Below are positions 34,060 to 41,670 of a stretch of 64,000 bases of DNA, in pieces. The stretch covers positions 1 through 64,000 of the forward strand of contig JAATGP010000025.1 of the NCBI GenBank assembly GCA_015654635.1, given 5' to 3'. This DNA comes from Alphaproteobacteria bacterium (GTDB taxonomy: Bacteria > Pseudomonadota > Alphaproteobacteria > Micropepsales > Micropepsaceae). Below the pieces are notes generated by a model that made no database searches, was not told the DNA's origin, and saw only the letters and a program-made list of their open reading frames with translations. A program made the position numbers and the translations under genes. Each line of letters begins with the position of its first letter. Positions within the stretch are counted from its first letter, which is position 1.

Positions 34060-35295
34060 TTACGACACCGCGAATTTCATCAGCTTGATGGCTTCAAAAT
34101 TCTGCACCCCGCCGCCGACCCGTTTGGTGGTGTAGAAGAGGACGTAGGGTTTGGCCGAATAGGGATCGCGCAGCACGCGCACCCCGATGCGGTCGACAAT
34201 AAGATAGCCGCGCTTGAAATCGCCAAAGGCAATCGAGAAGGCATTCGAGGCGATGTCGGGCATATCCTCGGCTTCGGCGACGGGGTACCCGAGCAGCGTC
34301 GCGGGCTGACCTGCTGTGGCGCCGGGCTGCCAGATATAGTTGTTCTGGCCGTCTTTGAACTTGCGGATGACGCTTTCGCTTTTGCGGTTCATCAACCAGG
34401 TGCCGTTGGCGCGATAGCCTTGCTTGGGCGCATAAACCAGATTGATCAGCGCATCGGCGGGTGTGGCGGCGGCAAACGCACCGTCTGCGCCGGAAGCGAT
34501 ATAGCCGAGCTTGCCCCAAACCCATGAGGCGTCGGCAACAGGCACTTCGCTCAAGAAACCTTTGGGCTGGGTGGTGCCATTGCCGCCGATGAAAGCCGCA
34601 CCTTCCTGTTCGGCGAAGACGGTTTGCACCTCCTCGGCCAGCCAGGTTTCGAGATCGACCTGGGAATCGTCAAGCAAGGTCTGGGTCGCCGCCGGCATGG
34701 CATAAAGCTCCATGGTGGCGAAATCGATGGCCGACAGCGTTGGCGTATTGGTCTGCGGCCTGGCATCGCTTTCGGCCACCCAGCCGGTGGAAGCCCCCGC
34801 GCTGTTGATGGGCTTACGATAGGTATTGGCGCCAATCTGGCGCACCGAGGCTATGGCGCGCAGCGGCGAGACTTTGGCGAGCACGCGGTCGATGGTCTGC
34901 TCGATCTCGAGCGGCACGACATAACCGCCCGCGGTGCCCGTGCCCGCACTCATAGCTTTGAGTTCGAGGGCTTCGAGCGCCGACGAATCGCCTTGGCGCA
35001 CATAGCGCTCAAAGGCAGCCTTGGCTTCGCGTTGCTGCGGCGCGGTTTTGCGCTCGGCATTGCCGGTGATGGCGGGGCGGGATGCAGCCAAGGTGAGATC
35101 GTCGATCAGGCGCTTCTGCTCATCGAGAGCGCGATTGATGCGGTCGACTTTTTCTTCGGTGACGACATCGGCCGAATGGGTTTCGAGCTGGCTCAGCCGC
35201 TCGTCATTGGCCTGCTTGAAGGCATCGAAGGCGGTGAGGAAATCATCGAAGGCATCTTTAATCTCCGGATTGATGGCTTTGGTTTCGAGATTCAT
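34060..35295 (-). CDS. GTA major capsid protein, HK97 fold (g5 homologue)
   Basis: 411 residues. Residues 1-100 form the charged, coiled scaffold-like delta domain (FLTAFDAFKQANDERLSQLE, VDRINRALDEQKRLIDDL), and the mature capsid probably starts near residue 115 (AMSAGTGTAGGYVVP). The HK97 pattern is clear: IEQTIDRVLAKVSPLRAIAS, GWVAESDARPQTN, FIGGNGTTQPKGFLS, WLMNRKSESVIRKFKD and AFGDFKRGYLIVDRIGV. It assembles the small GTA head. It is flanked on both sides by palindromic repeats. Confidence 0.96.
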   Translation of the reverse strand: MNLETKAINPEIKDAFDDFLTAFDAFKQANDERLSQLETHSADVVTEEKVDRINRALDEQKRLIDDLTLAASRPAITGNAERKTAPQQREAKAAFERYVRQGDSSALEALELKAMSAGTGTAGGYVVPLEIEQTIDRVLAKVSPLRAIASVRQIGANTYRKPINSAGASTGWVAESDARPQTNTPTLSAIDFATMELYAMPAATQTLLDDSQVDLETWLAEEVQTVFAEQEGAAFIGGNGTTQPKGFLSEVPVADASWVWGKLGYIASGADGAFAAATPADALINLVYAPKQGYRANGTWLMNRKSESVIRKFKDGQNNYIWQPGATAGQPATLLGYPVAEAEDMPDIASNAFSIAFGDFKRGYLIVDRIGVRVLRDPYSAKPYVLFYTTKRVGGGVQNFEAIKLMKFAVS

Positions 35296-35324
35296 GAGGG
35301 CTCCAAGAAGAAATGTTATCCCCG

Positions 35325-35415
35325 GCCAAGCATGACGCCGCTACTGCTCGAGTTTTATCCGCGATGATCGGGCGGCAAGCCTCGAAGCACGCAATGCCTG
35401 CTCAGCCGGGAGTGA
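35325..35415. repeat. Palindromic repeat between capsid and protease genes
   Basis: Contains TTATCCCCGGCCAAGCATGAC at its left end and GCTCAGCCGGGAGTGACAATG at its right, inverted relative to each other, with GCCTCGAAGCACGCA at 35379-35393. The last core also occurs at 53556-53570. It is related to the repeat at 33955-34053. Confidence 0.55.
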
Positions 35416-35424
35416 CAATGGGGG

Positions 35425-35952
35425 CTAGGTTCGAAAGTTGGTGGCAGCCTGACGAATACTGTCCGTCAGCGCGTCATCACCCACGGCCGTGACCAGGGAT
35501 CCGGCGAGCAGGGGGAAGGTCACGACCGAAATTTCCCAAAGCTCGATTTCCGTCAAAAGGCGGTAACCGCCAGCCTTCTTGGCGCGCAAGGTGCGAAAGC
35601 CGATGGAGAGGCCATTCAGCGCCCCCTCGGCAAAAAGGGCGCGCACCTCGCGGGCGCGGCTGACGTCGAGGACCAGACGCCCGCGCACTTTGAGGCCGCG
35701 GCTGTCCTCCGCGATCTCTTCCCACACCCCGAGCGGCTCGGCAGTGGCATGTTGATAGAGCATGCGCACTTTGTCTGGCGGCCGGCGGCGCAAGGAAGCG
35801 GCAAAGGCGCCCGGTGCTACCACGTCGCCGCCGCTGTCGGGCACGCCGAAGAGCGAGGCGTAACCTTCAAATTCGTTGCCTGCGAGGCTCGAAAGGCGCG
35901 CGGGCGTTTGCCGGCGGGCCAATGGCCGCCGGGCGTATCGGACGAGAGTCAT
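35425..35952 (-). CDS. GTA prohead protease, HK97 type (g4 homologue)
   Basis: 175 residues: FEGYASLFGVPDSGGDVVAPGAF, catalytic His in RMLYQHATAEPLG, Ser in LNGLSIGFRT and the downstream acidic residue in LTEIELWEISVVTFP. It cleaves the delta domain of the capsid protein. The tail after VTAVGDDAL is short. It follows the small membrane protein gene by 39 bases. Confidence 0.94.
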   Translation of the reverse strand: MTLVRYARRPLARRQTPARLSSLAGNEFEGYASLFGVPDSGGDVVAPGAFAASLRRRPPDKVRMLYQHATAEPLGVWEEIAEDSRGLKVRGRLVLDVSRAREVRALFAEGALNGLSIGFRTLRAKKAGGYRLLTEIELWEISVVTFPLLAGSLVTAVGDDALTDSIRQAATNFRT

Positions 35953-35964
35953 GGGTTCTTTCTC

Positions 35965-35985
35965 ACCCTGCCCTTGCGGGAGGGT
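35965..35985. repeat. Short palindromic repeat, third copy of the CCCTTGCGGGAG type
   Basis: ACCCTGCCC TTGC GGGAGGGT, in the 39-base gap between the protease gene and the small membrane protein gene. It is related to the copies at 11508-11528 and 16853-16875. Confidence 0.55.
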
Positions 35986-35991
35986 CGAACG

Positions 35992-36243
35992 TCAGTTTTT
36001 CCGGTCCAGCTTGTTCTCGATGCGATCGAGACTGGCGCGGATGTTGGCGATTTGGCTTTCAAGCACGGCAACGCGCGCAATCGCGGTCTGATCGGCTGCC
36101 GCAGACCGTTCCAAGGTGGTGATGCGCTCGGCGGCAGAGCCAGCCCAGAACAGCGCCCCCGCCGTCTGCAACAAAAAAGCCGCCACAAGGGCGGCCGGCA
36201 GTTTTTTGTCCAGCACCGGCTGGACAATTTCGGTCAGAGTCAT
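35992..36243 (-). CDS. Small membrane protein of the GTA cluster (g3.5-like)
   Basis: 83 residues from the ATG at 36243 (MTLTEIVQPVLDKKLP), with one hydrophobic span at about 19-38 (ALVAAFLLQTAGALFWAG). A coiled-coil tail follows (RITTLERSAAADQTAIARV, ESQIANIRASLDRIENKLD). Similar small proteins occur between portal and protease in GTA clusters. The function is unknown to me; membrane association during head assembly is a guess. Confidence 0.75.
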   Translation of the reverse strand: MTLTEIVQPVLDKKLPAALVAAFLLQTAGALFWAGSAAERITTLERSAAADQTAIARVAVLESQIANIRASLDRIENKLDRKN

Positions 36244-36253
36244 GGGCACCTCT

Positions 36254-36883
36254 TCAGGGCTTGGCGAAATCGCTGAGAACGGATTGCAGCCGTTGATGTT
36301 CTTGCGGCTCATCGCGCATGCACAGCGCCATCATCGCCATGGCGATAGCGTCGAGACGGCCCGGCGGTGTTGCCGATGCCGGCTCGTAGGCCCAGCCTGC
36401 CAGCCAGCGGCCCTCCAGCGACATCGCGAAGTGGTCGATATCGCCATCGCCGCCAAAAGCTGGTTTCTCGGCATAGGAGGTCGCGAGCAATACGCTTTTC
36501 CAGTCCGCCACAATGGCTTCGCCGATGGGGGGCGCCACGGCGACCTCGCAGCGCGAAACCTGCACCTTCGGATCAAGCTTCAGCCAAGCGCCCGGCTGCG
36601 CGGCGATAATGCGGTAGCCCTTCTCGGTTTGTTTGAGGCCTATCACATCAGGACCATGGCCAACCTCTTCGATGATCAAGCGAAGGCGCACTTGCGGTCC
36701 GAAGGCATCGGGGATGGCAGCGGCGATCTTCGCCATAAAGCTGGCTTCGGCATTGCGGTCGTCGAGAGTGCCGCCCGTCTGCAATGCTCCCCATGCGGAT
36801 GGTTCCGGATAAAGTACCGCGCTGGCGGCAGCCGGCAGGGACGAGACAAGCAACATGGCCCATAGGCCCCAAGCGGTTCGCAT
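36254..36883 (-). CDS. Secreted protein of unknown function inside the GTA operon
   Basis: 209 residues with a good signal peptide (MRTAWGLWAMLLVSSLPAAASA). The mature part has no family I recognise; it includes IPDAFGPQVRLRLIIEEVGHGPDVIGL and a single Cys pair (SRCEVAV, LCMRDEP). It is not one of the canonical GTA structural genes. It lies 90 bases after the portal gene and 10 bases before the small membrane protein gene, same strand, so it is co-transcribed. A periplasmic role in particle assembly or release, or cargo status, are both possible. Confidence 0.75.
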   Translation of the reverse strand: MRTAWGLWAMLLVSSLPAAASAVLYPEPSAWGALQTGGTLDDRNAEASFMAKIAAAIPDAFGPQVRLRLIIEEVGHGPDVIGLKQTEKGYRIIAAQPGAWLKLDPKVQVSRCEVAVAPPIGEAIVADWKSVLLATSYAEKPAFGGDGDIDHFAMSLEGRWLAGWAYEPASATPPGRLDAIAMAMMALCMRDEPQEHQRLQSVLSDFAKP

Positions 36884-36973
36884 CTAGCCTCCAAACCCCT
36901 CAATGTACCGCGGGTTGCGGCGCGCTTTGTATACTCATTGGCGCGAATTGCAGCCGGTACCGGCTGCGTTATC

Positions 36974-38137
36974 TCAGCGCAACACGTCTCCACCTTCGAT
37001 GGGTGAATAGCCCGCCGCAGCACGACGTTCGTTAACCGTGAGAAACGATGCTGTGGAAAACCGATTCCACACCGCTTCGCGTTCCAGGGCGAGTGCGTCG
37101 ATAGCATCGACATCGTAGCTGAGGCGTAACTTCTGCCCAAAGTTTGGCGCTAGCCAATTTGTCAGCTCCCGCGCGGTCCGCGCCACCAACGGAATCACGG
37201 TCTGGCGCCAGAAGACGAGATTGGCCTCACGATAATTGGCATAGGTGCTGTCGCCGGGAATGCCCAGCAGCATCGGCGGCACCCCAAAGCACAGCGCAAT
37301 CTCGCGGGCCGCCACCGCGCGCGAATTGGCAAAATCGAGTTCCGATGGCGAATAGCTCATGCTGCGCCAATCGAGCCCGCCTTCCAGCACCATGGGCCGG
37401 CCCGCATTGGAGGCTCCGGAATAACTCTCTTCCAGCTCGCGTTTGAGGCGGCCGAATTGTTCGTCCGAAAGGCTGCCGCCGTCCGGTCCCTTGTAGACCA
37501 AAGCGCCGGAGGGGCGCGCCGCATTGTCGAGCAGCGCCTTGGTCCAAGCCGCACCGCCATTGTGCACATCGAGCGACGTGCCGGCAGGCGCCAGCGGCGA
37601 CAAGCCATAATGATCGTCGAGCGGATGAAACAGACGGCTGTGCAAGACCGGCATGAAGCCGGAAGACTGGCGCGCCAGGCGCGTGCTGCGGCCATCAACC
37701 TTATAATCATAGGCGATGGGCCAGCCGCTGCCATCGGCCACCACCGAAACGCGGTCGGGCCTCAGCACATAAAGCTCACGCACCCCGTCGCTGGTGCTTA
37801 CCGCTTCGAGGTAGGAATCACCGGCACATTGTAAGAAAGCGTACCAGCGCGTGAACAAGGCCGAGCCTTCCTCTTGCGGATTGGGCGCCGCCAGAAGCGA
37901 CAGCAAGGGATGGGCGTGGATCTCCTCGTTACCGTCATAAAGCAACCAAGGCACCGAGGCGGCGCCTTCGGCGATCATGCGTACGCAGCGATAGGCCACC
38001 GCATTGGCCATCACCCCCTCGCGCGCCGCGCTCAGAAAATCCCGTCCACTCCAGCGCGGCGCCCCCATCATGGAGAGCGCGATGAGAGGCGCTGAGGCGG
38101 CCTTTTCCTCGGGGGCGCGGCGCTTGAAAAAATTCAT
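36974..38137 (-). CDS. GTA portal protein (g3 homologue)
   Basis: 387 residues from the ATG at 38137 (MNFFKRRAPEEKAA). HK97-type portal: VAYRCVRMIAEGAASVPWLLY, LPRRPNP-like AAPNPQEEGSALFTRW, YVLRPDRVSVVADGSGWPIAYDY, FHPLDDHYGLSPLAPA and a C-terminal FGVPPMLLGIPGDSTYANYREA. It forms the DNA entry ring of the head. Upstream, opposite-strand genes separate it from the terminase, so it probably has its own promoter in 38138-38242. Confidence 0.95.
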   Translation of the reverse strand: MNFFKRRAPEEKAASAPLIALSMMGAPRWSGRDFLSAAREGVMANAVAYRCVRMIAEGAASVPWLLYDGNEEIHAHPLLSLLAAPNPQEEGSALFTRWYAFLQCAGDSYLEAVSTSDGVRELYVLRPDRVSVVADGSGWPIAYDYKVDGRSTRLARQSSGFMPVLHSRLFHPLDDHYGLSPLAPAGTSLDVHNGGAAWTKALLDNAARPSGALVYKGPDGGSLSDEQFGRLKRELEESYSGASNAGRPMVLEGGLDWRSMSYSPSELDFANSRAVAAREIALCFGVPPMLLGIPGDSTYANYREANLVFWRQTVIPLVARTARELTNWLAPNFGQKLRLSYDVDAIDALALEREAVWNRFSTASFLTVNERRAAAGYSPIEGGDVLR

Positions 38138-38242
38138 GGGAACATTCCTTATTTTGCGACAAAGACGCAATCAGTCCAGCATTCGCCAACCTGGAGTTAA
38201 CCGGTTGGGGGGGAAACTGCTGACCACAGGATGGGGCTTGTT

Positions 38243-38572
38243 ATGCGCAACGGTATCTATCGGGTGTGGGCGAGGGGCCCGGAGGCCCGATCATCGAGTG
38301 CCGTCGTGCTCAGAGACGGTGATCTCATCGCCTGTCATCCTGTCTTCGGTTTTTTTGGCCAATATGCTGTCGCCAAAGGACATTTTTCGGCCGCCGTGTC
38401 CTGCCGCCGGGTGAATCGAAACCTGACGCCAGTCAACCTTCCCGCGCTTGAGGCTTTCGAACTCACACTCGAAGGCCCGGCCGGCCGGGAATTCGCCAGC
38501 CTTATCGGGACGATTAAGGAAGTGCCTGGTTTTCGCCTGCCCTTTGAATTTGCGTGGCTCTGTGAGGCGTGA
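38243..38572 (+). CDS. GrlR-like small protein (copy 1)
   Basis: 109 residues from the ATG at 38243 (MRNGIYRVWARGPEARSSS); an in-frame ATG at 38231 is weaker. The pattern of a short beta-rich protein opening M-x-x-G-x-Y, with VVLRDGDLIACHPVFGFFGQY and LEAFELTLEGPAG, resembles GrlR-like proteins, named after the repressor of type III secretion in enteropathogenic E. coli. In alphaproteobacteria their role is unknown. It is tandem with a second copy (stop and start overlap, TGATG) and inserted on the opposite strand between the GTA portal and terminase genes. Confidence 0.7.
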   Translation: MRNGIYRVWARGPEARSSSAVVLRDGDLIACHPVFGFFGQYAVAKGHFSAAVSCRRVNRNLTPVNLPALEAFELTLEGPAGREFASLIGTIKEVPGFRLPFEFAWLCEA

Positions 38573-38901
38573 TGCGCGAGGGTGTCTATGTGGTGTCGCT
38601 GGAAGCGGATGGGATCAAGGGCCTGATCATCGGCACCCTGTGCGATGGCCACATGACCGGCTGCGACCGCACCCATCTTATCACTGGAACCTACAAGCAA
38701 AACGGTAACCGCCTCAGTGGAACCTTCGCCTTTAAGCGCCATTCGAGGCGGCCGGACATTCGGGAAATCGCCAATCTTGATGACTTTGAGGTGCGCTTTA
38801 ACGGCATCGGCGGCGATGGCTTCGGCGAAATTCAGTCCGGCGTGCCAGGAAAGCCCGGCCTGCAAGTGAAGGCCAAATTCCGTTGGCTTTGCGAGACCTG
38901 A
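38572..38901 (+). CDS. GrlR-like small protein (copy 2)
   Basis: 109 residues, starting MREGVYVVSLEADGIKGLII. The core is better preserved than in copy 1: GHMTGCDRTHLITGTYKQNGNRLSGTFAFKRH, then LDDFEVRFNGIG and a beta-strand end. The paralogy with copy 1 is clear in order and in the endings (FEFAWLCEA and KFRWLCET). It is translationally coupled to copy 1. A lipocalin-like or regulatory role is known for GrlR; here it is inference. Confidence 0.75.
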   Translation: MREGVYVVSLEADGIKGLIIGTLCDGHMTGCDRTHLITGTYKQNGNRLSGTFAFKRHSRRPDIREIANLDDFEVRFNGIGGDGFGEIQSGVPGKPGLQVKAKFRWLCET

Positions 38902-38957
38902 GCGCCTTGGCGCGGCAGGCCCTCGGCGCTTAGATTGCGTGGCGAGGACGCGCGCCT

Positions 38958-39311
38958 TTGGCCATCGGCATCATCATTGCGGTCTTTATTGTCTTTCTCC
39001 TCATCAGCCTGGTGCTGTCGCGGGATGATGGGCCGTTCGCAGTTGCCATCCGGCTCGCGGAAATCCTGTTGCCCTTTGCCGCCGCCACGGCGCTGAGCTG
39101 TTTTTCCCTCGGAGGGCTGGGACCGGCATATTTTCCAGCGGCCTGTTGCTTCGGTTTTGCCACGGCTATCGCCTTGCTGCGGCCGCTGCCATTCTTCTGG
39201 CATACGCCGCCGCCCGAAGGCGCTTACGTCTTCGTCTATGCCGCCGTCCTTGTGGCGGGGCTGCTGCTCACAGGGCAAGCAGCACTGCACGTTACGATTC
39301 TCGGGCGCTGA
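38958..39311 (+). CDS. Small integral membrane protein, 117 aa
   Basis: TTG start at 38958 (no ATG is available in frame), with GAGGA upstream. It has four likely membrane spans: IGIIIAVFIVFLLISLVL, ILLPFAAATALSCFSLGG, PAACCFGFATAIALLRP and YVFVYAAVLVAGLLL. The family is unknown to me. It sits in the same plus-strand insertion as the GrlR-like pair. It ends exactly where the convergent terminase gene ends (39311/39312). Confidence 0.6.
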   Translation: MAIGIIIAVFIVFLLISLVLSRDDGPFAVAIRLAEILLPFAAATALSCFSLGGLGPAYFPAACCFGFATAIALLRPLPFFWHTPPPEGAYVFVYAAVLVAGLLLTGQAALHVTILGR

Positions 39312-40568
39312 TCACAGAACCCGTGCCCTTGGATTGCTACGCTCCGCCGGAAACAGATGGACAATCGCCCAAACCAGCGCATCCATGCGGTCTGGGCTTT
39401 TGCCTTTGCCATCGAATTGGCACATCTGATCTTCGAGATCGGCAAAAGTGCCGCAATGATGAATGCGGCCCTGTTCGTAAAGCGAGGCGGCAGGGCTCGC
39501 CCGCGTGCGCTTGTCGCGCGTGGCATGAACGAGGCGCACTGGCGCATTGGGCAAAGCATCGATCAATACCTGCTTGACCATATCGCCGCCCTGATTGGCT
39601 TCGGCGATGATGCAATCGGCCTTGAAGTGGAGATAGGCGTCCGCAACCTGCGCCGCCCAACCGGCTGCGGTCTTGCCCGCCACCGACCAATCGGCGATGA
39701 CATAGCCGTCGCCATCCTCACCCAGCCCGGCGATGACGATGCCGCATTCGTCGCCAGCCACGGAGGCCGGTGGATCGACCGCCACCACGAGCTTGGAGAA
39801 TTTGGGATAATCCTTGCGCCGCGCCCTATCGATCCAGGCCCGTTGCCACGGCGCGTCCTCGTTATCCTCGATGATCTCCGCTTCCAATTCCTGACGGCCA
39901 AGGCGCGTGCCCGCATAACGAAGCTCCACACCGGCCAGAAAGCTCGGCGACAAATTACCGGCATTGGCCAAGGTGGTGGATTTCGTTTGCACCACATCGG
40001 GCATGGCGATCAGCTCTTTCAGCGCTGCAATAGCGCGCGGGGTGGTGGTGATCAGCATACGCGGGTCTTGCCCCAAGCGCAGCGCCATCAAGATCATGTC
40101 GAGAGCATCTTGCGGCGCTGACCATTTGCAGAATTCGTCCGCCCACACCGCATCGAATTGATGCCCGCGGACGTAATCGGGCTCTTCGGCGGAGATCACC
40201 GAGGCCATGGCGCCGTTGGGCCATAACACGCGGCGGTTGGAAGGCTCGAAATCGATCCCCGGACTGACCGCCTTCAGGCCCGATTCGCCCTCGATCATGA
40301 CGCCGCGGACATCGAAGAAGGTGGCGCCCGCGAGGCCAATACGGCGCATCAAACCGGCTGCCACACCATAGGCAATCCATTCGGCACCGGCCCGCGTCTT
40401 GCCCGCACCGCGCCCGCCGAGGAAAAGCCAGATGCGCCAATCGCCTGGTGGCGGCAATTGCTCGTCGCGGGCAAAGCGCAGCCAGCCATCGGCGATAAAC
40501 TGTGCGGCCTCGTCATTCGTCATGTCCTTCAGCAGATCGGCGCGCTCTACCGGCTTCAAGGAGTTCAT
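39312..40568 (-). CDS. GTA large terminase (g2 homologue)
   Basis: ATPase and nuclease that fills the head with host DNA. The chosen ATG at 40568 gives 418 residues (MNSLKPVERADLL); the frame is open to 40604 and a further ATG lies at 40523. Walker A is GGRGAGKTRAG, Walker B VWADEFCKW, and the C-terminal nuclease has VVAVDPPAS and YVIADWSVAGK. The start overlaps the small terminase gene by 56 bases. The length is normal for GTA terminases. Confidence 0.95.
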   Translation of the reverse strand: MNSLKPVERADLLKDMTNDEAAQFIADGWLRFARDEQLPPPGDWRIWLFLGGRGAGKTRAGAEWIAYGVAAGLMRRIGLAGATFFDVRGVMIEGESGLKAVSPGIDFEPSNRRVLWPNGAMASVISAEEPDYVRGHQFDAVWADEFCKWSAPQDALDMILMALRLGQDPRMLITTTPRAIAALKELIAMPDVVQTKSTTLANAGNLSPSFLAGVELRYAGTRLGRQELEAEIIEDNEDAPWQRAWIDRARRKDYPKFSKLVVAVDPPASVAGDECGIVIAGLGEDGDGYVIADWSVAGKTAAGWAAQVADAYLHFKADCIIAEANQGGDMVKQVLIDALPNAPVRLVHATRDKRTRASPAASLYEQGRIHHCGTFADLEDQMCQFDGKGKSPDRMDALVWAIVHLFPAERSNPRARVL

Positions 40569-40890
40569 CAAGCCGGCGCTCCAGCGCCGCTCTAGCATCG
40601 TCATTTTTTGCCGCCATGGTGAGGTCGCGTTTCAAGGCGCGGGCTTCATGCATCTTGGTCAAGCGGTCGAGCGAGCGTTCGATCCGCGCCAAGGTCGCTA
40701 CGTTTAGGGCGCGAATACCGGCCTGATCGGATTCCGCTGTCGGGGCCGCGTTTTGCAATTGTTGGAGCTGGCGGCGCAGCTCGCGGAGCAGACTTTCCAC
40801 GAACTCATCCTTCCATGTGTCGTCGATGGGCGCCGGGCTACGCGCGCGGATTTCCTCCAGCGGGCGCTCGGCGCTCGGGGTCATAGGCAT
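40513..40890 (-). CDS. GTA small terminase-like protein (g1 homologue)
   Basis: 125 residues, mostly charged helices: EFVESLLRELRRQLQQLQNA, LNVATLARIERSLDRLTKMHEAR and ALERRLDELLEAGRARR. Position as first gene of the cluster and overlap with the large terminase identify it as the g1 type, whose members diverge strongly in sequence. The recognisable central RIERSLDRL motif supports this. Confidence 0.8.
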   Translation of the reverse strand: MPMTPSAERPLEEIRARSPAPIDDTWKDEFVESLLRELRRQLQQLQNAAPTAESDQAGIRALNVATLARIERSLDRLTKMHEARALKRDLTMAAKNDDARAALERRLDELLEAGRARRSAEGHDE

Positions 40891-41332
40891 TGGGGTGGCC
40901 TTTGGGGAGCGAGGCCGTCGGGGGCCTCGTCTGTTGTCGGCTTACTTTTTTGGCGATGTAGCAGAAATGGGAATTCGAGGCGCAGGCTTCAAGGGGATTT
41001 CAAAAAAAATCTTCGGGGCCCGCAAAATTCGTATTTGTGGCGTGAAATCAAATCGCTAGATCGTATGCTTAGCATACGGTATGAGTGAAGCCATAAGAAT
41101 GAGTCGCAACAAATCGAATAATAATTTTCGCGGTGGTGCCCCTGCTCATGACCCTTCATCGTCATGGCCGGGCTTGACGGAACCTGCACAGGTCCATCGG
41201 ACCCAAGAGGATTATCAGGAAGAACGCAAATGTTTGATTGGTCCGTTATCCCGCCGTCGTCAAACACTGCCAGCGGCCGGGGCTACTTCCCCTTTCACCA
41301 AACGAAGACGTTGGCATAGGTGTGAAGTTGAT
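40891..41332. other. Upstream region of the GTA cluster
   Basis: 440 bases without a convincing gene. It should hold the GTA promoter. A perfect 17-bp palindrome lies at 41062-41078. Around 41145-41180 is a piece of dispersed repeat (CGTCATGGCCGGGCTTGAC). A plus-strand frame from 41081 reads through this repeat and is not credible. Confidence 0.55.
41062..41078. promoter_or_regulatory. Perfect 17-bp palindrome, candidate operator of the GTA cluster
   Basis: CGTATGCTTAGCATACG: two 8-bp arms around a single central base, 172 bases upstream of g1. Size and symmetry suit a dimeric helix-turn-helix regulator. TTGATT at about 41052-41057 on the minus strand could be a -35 box next to it. Confidence 0.45.
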
Positions 41333-41527
41333 TCAGGGCTTGCCGCTTGGCACCGACAGAAGCCTGTGAATTGCTATCGCCGCCAGCGCACCGAGCGCAG
41401 CACAGAGGAGTATACGAATTGTGCCGGAAGCGAAGTGCAGCCGTTCAAACGAGAACATTAAAATTCCGGCGATTCCGCCCGCTACCGCTGACGCTGCAAT
41501 GATGCCCCCCAAACTGCGCATTGGCAT
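41333..41527 (-). CDS. Small membrane protein, 64 aa
   Basis: MPMRSLGGIIAASAVAGGIAGIL and IRILLCAALGALAAIAIHRLL give two membrane spans separated by a short loop. GGAACAGGG lies just before the ATG. There are no homologues I recognise and no tight neighbours, so the call rests on composition and the ribosome binding site. Confidence 0.4.
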   Translation of the reverse strand: MPMRSLGGIIAASAVAGGIAGILMFSFERLHFASGTIRILLCAALGALAAIAIHRLLSVPSGKP

Positions 41528-41670
41528 ACCCTGTTCCAGCGTTCCGAGTTGCGAAGCAACTATAGGGAAAACGTCTGGTGACTGTCACTCCCCTTGGACC
41601 GTCGCTTTTTGCGCATTTGCGGCCTCAGCCGCGCGCTTGTCCCACGTTCAGCCGTATGCGAAATCGCCCC

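Noticed and set aside
24090-40890. Ordinary prophage
   Set aside because: No integrase, repressor, replication or lysogeny genes; order and families match the gene transfer agent cluster instead.
41081-41461. 126-codon plus-strand frame after the GTA palindrome
   Set aside because: It reads through a dispersed repeat (SSSWPGLTEP is the translation of that repeat), and no family features are seen.
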